Origin: Anaerolineae bacterium
GTDB taxonomy: Bacteria; Chloroflexota; Anaerolineae; Anaerolineales; Villigracilaceae
Direction: 5' to 3'
Length of the DNA stretch: 64,000 nucleotides
Assembly (NCBI GenBank): GCA_022013685.1
Contig: JAKLPV010000027.1
Span: forward strand, 1 to 64,000
The notes under the pieces: generated by a model
The model's database searches: none
Seen by the model: only the letters and a program-made list of their open reading frames with translations
Told to the model about the DNA's origin: nothing
Made by a program: the position numbers and the translations under genes
In this document: in pieces, positions 43,660 through 51,311 of the stretch
How the letters are laid out: every line of letters begins with the position of its first letter
How positions within the stretch are numbered: the first letter of the stretch is position 1

Positions 43660-44851
43660 GTACCTGCTTTACAGCCATTACAAAGCCCTCGACCTGGTGC
43701 AGGAAATGGGATTGATTCCCGTGCGCGTGTTCCGGGTGTTGTACCCGCTCTGGCGCGTGCGCGTCGATGGCCGCCAGCGGGTGACAGCCGAGTTCGACGA
43801 GTTGGAGTGGTTTATCGAGCGCGGAATCCATGAAGGCGACCTGCACTCTGTTTCGGAACTGGCGGATTTTCTCGGGCTGGAGGCGGCTTTCGTTCAGAAA
43901 CTGCTCCAGCAGGCGCGCGAGATCGAGCATATCAGCGGCAGCGACGGGCAGCTTTCACTGACCGCCCTTGGCAGCGACTCTGTCAGGGATCGGGTCCGTT
44001 ACGAAGATCGAAAACTCGGCGCAGAGTTGTATTTTGACGCTCTGGGCAACATGCCCCTGACCCTGGAACATTACAAAATACCGATCCTGGAAACCCTGCC
44101 CGATAAAACACCCTTCCAGGCTTTCCACCATTTCGACCAGGCCTGGAACACCGACGCGCTGGAACAATTGTTAAAAAGCCCAAACAAAGACCAGCTTAAC
44201 CTGCCCGATGAGATCAGCGCCGCGCAACTGGTCAGCCGCGACCCGGTCTATTTGCCGGCCTATTTCGTCGAGGCGCATGAGAACAAACCGGAAGGCTTGT
44301 TCAGTCTGCTGGTTTTCAGCCAGGTGCGCGGCCTGCGCGACACTACCCTGGAATATGCGGTCAACCGCGATCCCAAAGTTTTTCGCGCGCTCGCAGCGCG
44401 AACAAACAACCGGGCCGAATCGGTCCAAAGGCATTTCGAGCAGAGCGGGCTGAGGAAGGACGCCTGGTACCTGAACGAAAATGGTCCCTGGGGCGCACAG
44501 GTGATGGTAGACGGGGATGTTTTCCTGCCCGGGCCGGCTGGCGATGAAGACGAGAACGGCCGCCTGACCTTACGCAGTGTCGGGCGCTATACCCTGATCT
44601 TTGATTGGTGTATCTGGGTCATGTGCGACGACCCGAAAATCCGCGCCCAGGCCGCCGCCGAGCAATTGCTCGAATGGCTGCAAAACGCCAATATCCGCCC
44701 ATCACAGTTCGAGACCAGGCAGAAAATCGTCAGCATCGGCCAGCGCCTGAGGGTCGATAATCCAAGCATCCAGGACTTGCTCACCCAGGCCCGGCGCGAC
44801 GGCCTATCCCGCGCAGCGGAGCGCCTGGAAGAAATGGATGATGACGAATGA
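43628..44851 (+). CDS. Helicase-partner protein of unknown function, winged-helix-like
   Basis: The 407-residue protein has no recognised family. Residues about 68-115 (LHSVSELADFLGLEAAFVQKLLQQAREIEHI and following) look like a winged helix. The C-terminal half is alpha-beta, with IFDWCIWVMCDDPKIRAQAAAEQLLEWL near 320, and it ends in an acidic tail. No membrane segment is present. The ATG at 43628 is used, giving a 32-bp overlap with the helicase gene in another frame, and the stop overlaps the next ATG by 4 bp. It may be a nucleic-acid-binding or adaptor subunit for the helicase. Confidence 0.7.
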   Translation: MPANSPASSNKYLLYSHYKALDLVQEMGLIPVRVFRVLYPLWRVRVDGRQRVTAEFDELEWFIERGIHEGDLHSVSELADFLGLEAAFVQKLLQQAREIEHISGSDGQLSLTALGSDSVRDRVRYEDRKLGAELYFDALGNMPLTLEHYKIPILETLPDKTPFQAFHHFDQAWNTDALEQLLKSPNKDQLNLPDEISAAQLVSRDPVYLPAYFVEAHENKPEGLFSLLVFSQVRGLRDTTLEYAVNRDPKVFRALAARTNNRAESVQRHFEQSGLRKDAWYLNENGPWGAQVMVDGDVFLPGPAGDEDENGRLTLRSVGRYTLIFDWCIWVMCDDPKIRAQAAAEQLLEWLQNANIRPSQFETRQKIVSIGQRLRVDNPSIQDLLTQARRDGLSRAAERLEEMDDDE

Positions 44852-45624
44852 AGCTCAATCTTTTTCTCGTTTTGGGGCTGTTCTTACTTCCATCTTGCGT
44901 TAACAGCCCGGGGATCGCCACGCTTTCGGCGGATTGTAAAGATGCGGGACAGACTCAGTCGGCCAGTCTGGAAGAAACGTCAAGAGGTTATTCCTACCGG
45001 TTCCAAATCCACCTGCCGCCCTGCTTCGATCCTGCGTCTGAAAACCCGTATCCGGTCCTTTATCTTATTCCCGGGCGAGGCAGCAGTTCTGACGCCTGGT
45101 TTTCTGCCGGGGTTGGCAAGATCGTCGATGAGCTTATTCTTGATCGGGAAATCCCCCCGTTCATTCTTGTTGTCACACAGGATACCAATAGCGATCCATA
45201 CGCCAGCGTGATCGTACAAGACCTGATGCCCCATATCAAAGAGCATTATCCCATTCACCCTGAGCGGCGCTACCAGGCCGTGGCGGGCGGATCTCTTGGC
45301 GGTATTGCCGCGTATCGCATTGTTTTCGCAAACCCTGAACAATTTTCAAGCGCCGCCATGTTTGGCAGCGGGGTGATCTCTGGCGAGGAAAAACAAGTGC
45401 GAACCTGGCTGGAGCAAATGCAACCCGCAACAAAGCCGCGCGTTTTTCTTAATTGCGGTACTGAGGATGTGCTTATGTTGGAGCGCGCCGAAATCATGAC
45501 CAAGCTATTATACGAGCATGAAATTTCTCATGTGCTGCATGTTGGACAGGGTGACCATTCTTATACCTATTGGGCCTCGATGTTCCCAACCTATTTACGC
45601 TGGCTGGCCGAAGACTGGCAATAA
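44848..45624 (+). CDS. Esterase-family lipoprotein (alpha/beta hydrolase)
   Basis: The 258-residue protein has a lipoprotein signal (LFLVLGLFLLPSC, lipid Cys at 17). The mature part is an esterase of the EsteraseD/Fes type: YPVLYLIPGRGSSSDAWFSAG, the nucleophile elbow GGSLGG with Ser about 150, Asp or Glu near NCGTEDVL, and His in GQGDHSYTYW. It probably acts on extracellular esters. Its ATG overlaps the stop of the helicase-partner gene (ATGA), which ties an outside-facing enzyme to a helicase operon, an unusual mix. Confidence 0.87.
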   Translation: MKLNLFLVLGLFLLPSCVNSPGIATLSADCKDAGQTQSASLEETSRGYSYRFQIHLPPCFDPASENPYPVLYLIPGRGSSSDAWFSAGVGKIVDELILDREIPPFILVVTQDTNSDPYASVIVQDLMPHIKEHYPIHPERRYQAVAGGSLGGIAAYRIVFANPEQFSSAAMFGSGVISGEEKQVRTWLEQMQPATKPRVFLNCGTEDVLMLERAEIMTKLLYEHEISHVLHVGQGDHSYTYWASMFPTYLRWLAEDWQ

Positions 45625-45803
45625 ATCGATTTTTACTGCCAGCCGGTTGCTCTTTACCAGCCTGAGCGGCCCGTTGCGGTCAAGATTATTCGAACGGATG
45701 TAGTTGGGGGAGTAAAGATGAGTTCCTGCTGCGTTTTCGGCGTGAAGCCAAAGCATGGCACAATACTGCACTATTCTTATCCGAATTGGATTACAATCAA
45801 TTC

Positions 45804-46505
45804 ATGGACAAGGTAGCACAAGAACTCGTTTGCCAATCTAGTTTGTTTCAAGGTATCAGCCCGGCGGGGATAGAGCAGGCGCTTGCCTCTGGTGTGTTGC
45901 GTTCGGTGGAGGAAGGTGGTTTTTTCTTCATGCAGGGTGACCCGGCTGCCCATGCCTACGTGCTGTTGAGTGGGCGAGTCAAAATGGTGCAAATTACACC
46001 CAACGGACAGCAGATCACCCTGCGGATCATGACATCTGGTCAAACTTTTGGGGGGATTGCGATCTTGCAGCCACAAGCGGGGTATCCGGCAACTTCGCAG
46101 GCAGAAGATGATAGCGCTGCCATAGCATGGGATACCGCCCATTTGCGTGAGTTGACGAAAACCGAACCTTCGATTTCCCTCAATGCAATGCAATTGATGC
46201 ACGGCTATATTACCGAGCTGCAAGAACGCCAGCAGTCGCTTGTCACTGGGCGAGTGGAGCAGCGTATCGCCCGCATCCTGCTTAAGCTGGCCTCTGAATC
46301 CGGGAAAAAGGTGCAGGATGGAGTCCTGATTAATATCCCCCTTACCCGCCGGGATGTAGCCGAGATGAGCGGCACTACACTTTTCACTGTCAGCCGCACG
46401 CTGAACGAGTGGGAACGCGGTGGTTTGCTCAAAATTGGGCGAGAGAAAGTCATCATCCGTGAACCGCATGGCTTGGTAAAAATAGCGGACGACCTGATGA
46501 AATAG
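45804..46505 (+). CDS. Crp/Fnr-family transcriptional regulator
   Basis: The 233-residue regulator has an N-terminal cyclic-nucleotide-binding fold (FMQGDPAAHAYVLLSGRVKMVQITPNGQQITLRI) and a C-terminal winged helix (LTRRDVAEMSGTTLFTVSRTLNEWERGGLL). The N-terminal Fnr iron-sulfur Cys cluster is absent, so it is closer to NO-sensing Dnr/NnrR types than to Fnr. It precedes the nitrite reductase gene, a common arrangement for control by NO. TACAAT lies 6-11 bases before the ATG, so the message may be leaderless. Confidence 0.92.
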   Translation: MDKVAQELVCQSSLFQGISPAGIEQALASGVLRSVEEGGFFFMQGDPAAHAYVLLSGRVKMVQITPNGQQITLRIMTSGQTFGGIAILQPQAGYPATSQAEDDSAAIAWDTAHLRELTKTEPSISLNAMQLMHGYITELQERQQSLVTGRVEQRIARILLKLASESGKKVQDGVLINIPLTRRDVAEMSGTTLFTVSRTLNEWERGGLLKIGREKVIIREPHGLVKIADDLMK

Positions 46506-46525
46506 AAAATCTTCGAAACTTGCTC

Positions 46526-46560
46526 AAAACAGCGGGGGAAAAATACCCTGCTGTTTTTAT
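46526..46560 (+). terminator. Terminator after the Crp/Fnr gene
   Basis: AAAACAGCGGGG pairs with CCCTGCTGTTTT over a short A-rich loop and TTTTTATTT follows. It separates the regulator from nirK, which should have its own promoter in 46561-46663. Confidence 0.85.
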
Positions 46561-46663
46561 TTGTGCCAGCGCAAAGACTATCCAGAGCAAAAAGTGTAGT
46601 ATAGGATAAATCAACTGCGTTTTGTCTGAATTGCGCCATGTTTATAAAATAAGGAAAATATTC

Positions 46664-48484
46664 ATGAAAACTCTTAAAACTCTTTGGGGTACCCTGTTAA
46701 TCCTGGTCATCTTGTCTGCTTGTGCGCCAGCGGCAGATGTTGTTCCCGTTAATACCGAATATGTCTTGACCACCGCCATGCATGGCGGCAAATTCGTCTA
46801 CCTCGGTGTGGATGGCGATATTAACGGGCTGTTCAACCCGGCTCTGCACGCCAAACCGGGCGAGCGTATTACGATCCTGCTGGTCAACAGCGGTGAGGGA
46901 AAGCACGATATTGTTTTCCCGGCGCTGAATGTCCATTCGGACACGATCACCAAACGGGGTGAAACAACATCTGTTACCTTTGTCGTCCCGGAGAAGGATA
47001 TCGCGCTCGAATATTACGATTCCAACCATGAGAAAGTCGGCATGAAGGGCGTTTTGCTGGTAGGAGATATTATCTCCAGTGAGCCGCTGGCGGCAGCCGA
47101 GGTCTCTGCCGCTGTTTCTGCGCCGAGTACAACCGGCGTGACCGTGGAATACACTCTGGAAAGCGGCCTGATGGAGGGCAAGATGGTCTTCATCGGCAAG
47201 GGTGGCGAAATTGACGGGCAAATGAACCCTGATTTGAAAGTTAATCTTGGCGATACTGTCAAAATTATTCTTTCCAGCGGCGAAGGCGCGATGCACAACT
47301 TCTACATTGATGAACTTAACGTCAAATCAGCTGATTTCATTGGAAGCGATAGCGTCACTGTCGAGTTCATGGCTGCCGAGGAAGGAACATTCGAATATTA
47401 TTGCGCCGTTCCAGGTCACAGGCAGGCGGGCATGTTCGGAAAATTCATCGTCGGCTCGGGCATTTCAACTGTGCAAACCACCGGCGGCAACACGTACACC
47501 AGTTCCAGCCCACAGACAGCAACCGTCAGCGCCGGCCCGGCTGACGCGAATGCAGTAGATATTATCCGTGACCCGAGTGACGTTCCTGCCCCAATCGGCA
47601 ATCGCGGCCCTGAGAAAATAATTGTCGAGTTGGAAACCGTGGAACTGGTTGGTAAACTGGCAGACGGCGCCACCTTCAAATATTGGACCTTCAACGGCAC
47701 AGTCCCCGGCCCATTCCTGCGTGTACGCGTGGGCGACACCCTCGAAGTACACCTCAAGAACCTGCCCGATAGCATGATGGCGCACTCTGTGGATTTCCAC
47801 GCAACTACAGGCCCCGGTGGCGGTGCAGTTGTTACCCAGACCATGCCTGGCGGCGAAACCATGTTTACCTTCAAGGCAACCAACCCTGGTTTATATGTTT
47901 ATCACTGCGCCACCCCGATGGTTGCGCATCATATCGCGAACGGCATGTATGGGCTGATACTGGTTGAGCCTGAAGGCGGCCTGCCTGCTGTTGACCGTGA
48001 GTTCTATGTGATGCAGGGCGAACTGTACACCGCCCAACCCTTTGGAACTGCCGGCGCGCTGACCGACGACATTACCAAATTGCTGGACGAAAACCCCGAA
48101 TACTTTGTCTTCAATGGTGCGGCCATGGGATTGGCCAGCGAAGAGCACATGCTCCGCGCCAATGTCGGCGAGACCGTGCGTATCTACTTTGGCGTCGGCG
48201 GACCCAACTTCACATCCTCATTCCACGTGATCGGCGAAATTTTCGACCGTGTCTATGATCAAGCCTCCCTGACCTCCGACCCGTTGACCGATGTGCAAAC
48301 CACGCTTGTTCCTCCCGGCGGCGCGACGATGGTCGAATTCAAACTGGAAGTGCCGGGCCGTTATATCCTGGTTGACCATGCCCTATCGAGGCTGGAGCGT
48401 GGCCTGGCTGGCTTCTTGATGGTCGAAGGCGACGAGAATACTGACATCTTTGACGGAACCATTACCCCCGGCAGCGGACACTAA
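46664..48484 (+). CDS. nirK: Copper nitrite reductase with two N-terminal cupredoxin domains
   Basis: The 606-residue lipoprotein (lipid Cys at 20) has four cupredoxin domains. Domain 1 (about 30-135) lacks a copper Cys. Domain 2 (about 158-265) keeps a type 1 site: H211, C247, H252, M257. Domains 3 and 4 (about 315-590) form a two-domain NirK: type 1 ligands H374, C415, H423, M428 and type 2 ligands H379, H414, H521, with the catalytic Asp 377. It reduces nitrite to NO outside the cell membrane; domain 2 may be a tethered electron donor. The ATG at 46664 has AAGGAAAA upstream. Typical NirK is about 350-500 residues. Confidence 0.92.
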   Translation: MKTLKTLWGTLLILVILSACAPAADVVPVNTEYVLTTAMHGGKFVYLGVDGDINGLFNPALHAKPGERITILLVNSGEGKHDIVFPALNVHSDTITKRGETTSVTFVVPEKDIALEYYDSNHEKVGMKGVLLVGDIISSEPLAAAEVSAAVSAPSTTGVTVEYTLESGLMEGKMVFIGKGGEIDGQMNPDLKVNLGDTVKIILSSGEGAMHNFYIDELNVKSADFIGSDSVTVEFMAAEEGTFEYYCAVPGHRQAGMFGKFIVGSGISTVQTTGGNTYTSSSPQTATVSAGPADANAVDIIRDPSDVPAPIGNRGPEKIIVELETVELVGKLADGATFKYWTFNGTVPGPFLRVRVGDTLEVHLKNLPDSMMAHSVDFHATTGPGGGAVVTQTMPGGETMFTFKATNPGLYVYHCATPMVAHHIANGMYGLILVEPEGGLPAVDREFYVMQGELYTAQPFGTAGALTDDITKLLDENPEYFVFNGAAMGLASEEHMLRANVGETVRIYFGVGGPNFTSSFHVIGEIFDRVYDQASLTSDPLTDVQTTLVPPGGATMVEFKLEVPGRYILVDHALSRLERGLAGFLMVEGDENTDIFDGTITPGSGH

Positions 48485-48488
48485 TCTA

Positions 48489-48707
48489 ATGGAACACCCG
48501 TGCCTTTCTCCTCAAACTTCGATCGCAGACCTGTTGGCCGCTTCCCCACGGATGGCAAGCACGCTGCTCGACCTGCGCGTGGATTGTATCGGGTGTTCCA
48601 TGAACCATTTTTGCGATTTGCAAGAGATGTGCCACCAGTATGGTTTGGAACTTGAAACCGTTATGAAACAATTATCAAAAAAACTGGAAGTCCACGCCAA
48701 CCACTGA
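48489..48707 (+). CDS. DUF1858-type small protein
   Basis: The 72-residue protein starts 4 bp after nirK. It has the DUF1858/ScdA-N-like pattern TSIADLLAASPRMASTLLDLRVDCIGCSM, with a CxxC pair (CIGC), and a second CDLQEMC pair. Members are linked with NO stress and iron-sulfur or hybrid-cluster proteins, and this one is in the nirK transcript, so a role in NO handling is a fair inference. Confidence 0.85.
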   Translation: MEHPCLSPQTSIADLLAASPRMASTLLDLRVDCIGCSMNHFCDLQEMCHQYGLELETVMKQLSKKLEVHANH

Positions 48708-48846
48708 TCTGGGTATCGCCTGTAACTTACAAAATGGCGCAGACGGTCCCGCCCGGACGGGCAAGTTTGTTCATCGAAGCCTTCTTTGGCTGGGTTTGTT
48801 GTAAACTCATTCTCCAGCTTTGAGGGTTTCTTTGCTTTTCTGGAGT

Positions 48847-48887
48847 GCGAATTTTGAATTGCACAAATTCGCGTTTAGTTGTATGAT
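48847..48887 (+). promoter_or_regulatory. Promoter with dyad upstream of the FHA gene
   Basis: TTGCAC (48859-48864), 17 bp and TATGAT (48882-48887) form a promoter. GCGAATTT (48847-48854) and AAATTCGC (48865-48872) form an inverted repeat across the -35 box, a likely operator for an unknown regulator. Confidence 0.55.
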
Positions 48888-48934
48888 TTAGGTAGCCCCA
48901 AAAATCTCAATATGAGGGAATAGAAAGAGACAGA

Positions 48935-49447
48935 ATGAGCACTCCCGCAGAAATCTTTTGCCCGGTTTGTAAACTAAAAAACGAAGTATCTGCCAAGGTA
49001 TGTGTCCATTGCCAGAGTCCGCTTGTAGAAGTAGAGCACCGCACAACCAAACGCATGCCTGGGGTAACGCAACTATTCGACACGGATGAACTCGTTAAAA
49101 ATGCCCAAATTCCCGAAGATGGGATCGTGATTTTGTCGCAGGAAAGCGGCCAGGAAATAGCCGTCAACCACGAGGAAAAATTTATTCTTGGCCGCACGGT
49201 GGAAGGTGTGGAAGAAACCATTATTGATCTGTCTGCCTTCGGCGCATACGGTTTGGGCGTTTCGCGCCTGCATGTATTGGTACAAAAAACGGCAACCGGC
49301 TACGAAATCAGTGATATGGACAGCACCAACGGCACCTGGCTAAACGACGAGGAACTGGTGCCTAATAAATTCTATTCCATCGCCAGCGGCTCACACATTC
49401 GCATGGGAAAAATGTACGTCATCGTCCTGTTTGGCAAGAACAAATAA
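48935..49447 (+). CDS. Zinc-ribbon FHA-domain protein
   Basis: The 170-residue protein has a zinc ribbon (C9, C12, C23, C26) and a C-terminal FHA domain (about 85-165): FILGRTVEG, GVSRLHVLV and MDSTNGTWLN, which binds phosphothreonine. The linker has VTQLFDTDEL, a possible phosphorylation site like that of GarA. A Ser/Thr kinase lies 1.9 kb downstream on the same strand, so it is probably its partner or substrate. Confidence 0.9.
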   Translation: MSTPAEIFCPVCKLKNEVSAKVCVHCQSPLVEVEHRTTKRMPGVTQLFDTDELVKNAQIPEDGIVILSQESGQEIAVNHEEKFILGRTVEGVEETIIDLSAFGAYGLGVSRLHVLVQKTATGYEISDMDSTNGTWLNDEELVPNKFYSIASGSHIRMGKMYVIVLFGKNK

Positions 49448-49464
49448 GGTTTGTTAAAACTTTC

Positions 49465-51297
49465 ATGAATGCTCAGTCTGATGTAGAGAAGAACCTGTCT
49501 CCTGCGAGCGGCAAGGGAAAACACCCGCCCCTGGTGCGGATTGTTGCCCTGTCTGTCTTGGGGTTGGTTGTTATCTGCCTGGTTTTGTGGATGCTGGTTT
49601 TCAAGGAATCAGGGCTTTTTGCCGGGCCACTGCCCAACCTGACCGCCACCGCGCTGGCCGCGAATGATCTTGCCTGCAAAAAACTGGTCGAACAGGCCAT
49701 GAGCGAAACGGATAAATTTTGCAAAGACATTGGCACGAACCAACTATGCTACGGTAATTTTTCGATTGATGCCGAGCTTGCAGACGGGGCAAGTGAAAAA
49801 TTTTCACAGCGCGGCGACGTGATCGACGTTGACCTCCTGCGCCGCCTGTCTGCCGCGCCGCTTGACCTGGTGAAGCAGGCCTGGGGGATTGCTGTTTTTA
49901 AAGTGACGGCCAACCTGCCGCGCTCCCTGCCTGGCCAGACCATTACCTTGCTGGTCTTTGGCAACACCACTTTGAATAAAGACGAACCCGGCTTGCAAAC
50001 TTTTTACTTCTTCAGCGATACGGGCCAGGTTGTTTGTGACGCTGTTCCCTTCGATGGTTTGCTGATCAGTATGCCCGATGGGGTTGGGGCGCGTTTCAAT
50101 ATCAACGGCTCCGAGCTTGTGTTGACGGGTACGGCCAGCATCACGGCCAACCTGGGCGGTGAAATGAACATCAGCCTGTACGACGGTTCGGCGCAAGTGA
50201 CTGCCGACGGCGAAACGCAAGTTTTCGGACCGGGAGAACAGGTTTCGATCCCCCTTGGCGGCGAAACCGGCCTCGACCCCACCGGGCCGCCCTCCGAGCC
50301 GATTCCGCTCTCAGAGGAAGACCTGGCCCTGGCCTGCACCATGACTGGGGAAAATTGCGACCTGACCCCCATCCCGACACTTTCGATGACTGACCTGGCC
50401 GCGACAATCGAATCAGAACTGGGGAATGGGACCGCCGCCCCCGCTGAAACCTTGCCTGCCTCGACCACTGGTCCCGCCAATACCGCCATCGCGCTCGCCA
50501 GCCCGACATCCTTCCCAACTGCAACCCTGGCCCCGCCGCGCACCGCCACCCGCGCGCCTACTTTGACCCCAAGACCCAACCCGACCAACACCCGGACACC
50601 CTCTCGCACGCCAACCCGCATCGCAACCTTCACGCCAACGGTTACGCGTACATTTACGCCAACGAGTATAGCCACTTTCACCCCCACGAATACCGGCACT
50701 TTTACACCAACCAACACAGGCACGTTTACCCCGACCTTCACTGCTACCTTCACGCCAGTCGATACAGCCACTTTCACTCCGACCTTCACCACTACCTTCA
50801 CGCCAACCAACACGGACACGTTTACCCCGACCTTCACGCCAACTTTCACGCTGACAAACACACCAACTCATACACAAACCCTTACACGGACGAATACACC
50901 AGCAAACACACCGGCGATAAACTGTTCACTAATCACTCTGGGAAATTTATCTTTTTCAGGCAATCTTTTAACAATGGTCATAAATAACGGTAGCACAAGC
51001 GACATTCGCTTAACATTTTTGAGTGCAGACTGGCAAGATGTGCCCATCGAAACGCAGGGGATAAAAGCTATCAAACTAGTCAATCAGGATATTTGGGAAC
51101 CAACCGTCTTAGAACCTGGAACAGAACCCATAAGCCAACACAGTTTCACAGGGGCTGGTGGACAGCGACAGGTTGGGAATGGAGCATCAGAAACGTTGCA
51201 ATTAACCTTTGAAGCAAACCTGGCACCGGGTAGATACAGTTTGCAGGTTACGTTCGATGTTGGGTGCCAAACGAGCCAAAGCGGCACACGTCCCTAG
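49465..51297 (+). CDS. FecR-like membrane protein with long Thr/Pro repeat region
   Basis: The 610-residue protein has a short cytoplasmic start, one helix (about 27-48) and an extracellular part. A FecR-like beta unit lies near 215-265 (GEMNISLYDGSAQVTADGETQVFGPGEQVSIPL). Residues about 355-485 are a low-complexity Thr/Pro run (units such as TFTPTNTG and TFTPTFTA), likely a stiff, exposed stalk. A final beta domain (about 490-605) has less GC-rich DNA. It sits between the FHA and kinase genes; it may be an anchored sensor for that pathway. Confidence 0.7.
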   Translation: MNAQSDVEKNLSPASGKGKHPPLVRIVALSVLGLVVICLVLWMLVFKESGLFAGPLPNLTATALAANDLACKKLVEQAMSETDKFCKDIGTNQLCYGNFSIDAELADGASEKFSQRGDVIDVDLLRRLSAAPLDLVKQAWGIAVFKVTANLPRSLPGQTITLLVFGNTTLNKDEPGLQTFYFFSDTGQVVCDAVPFDGLLISMPDGVGARFNINGSELVLTGTASITANLGGEMNISLYDGSAQVTADGETQVFGPGEQVSIPLGGETGLDPTGPPSEPIPLSEEDLALACTMTGENCDLTPIPTLSMTDLAATIESELGNGTAAPAETLPASTTGPANTAIALASPTSFPTATLAPPRTATRAPTLTPRPNPTNTRTPSRTPTRIATFTPTVTRTFTPTSIATFTPTNTGTFTPTNTGTFTPTFTATFTPVDTATFTPTFTTTFTPTNTDTFTPTFTPTFTLTNTPTHTQTLTRTNTPANTPAINCSLITLGNLSFSGNLLTMVINNGSTSDIRLTFLSADWQDVPIETQGIKAIKLVNQDIWEPTVLEPGTEPISQHSFTGAGGQRQVGNGASETLQLTFEANLAPGRYSLQVTFDVGCQTSQSGTRP

Positions 51298-51311
51298 CCC
51301 ACACCAACCCA

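Noticed and set aside
45718-45819. A 33-codon ORF (MSSCCVFGVKPKHG...) running into the Crp/Fnr gene
   Set aside because: It has only a weak ribosome site, overlaps the likely promoter of the regulator, and has no recognisable features.
50640-50925. Regular repeats that might suggest a CRISPR array
   Set aside because: The repeats are short degenerate codon repeats for Thr/Pro units in frame with the FecR-like protein, without unique spacers of even length.
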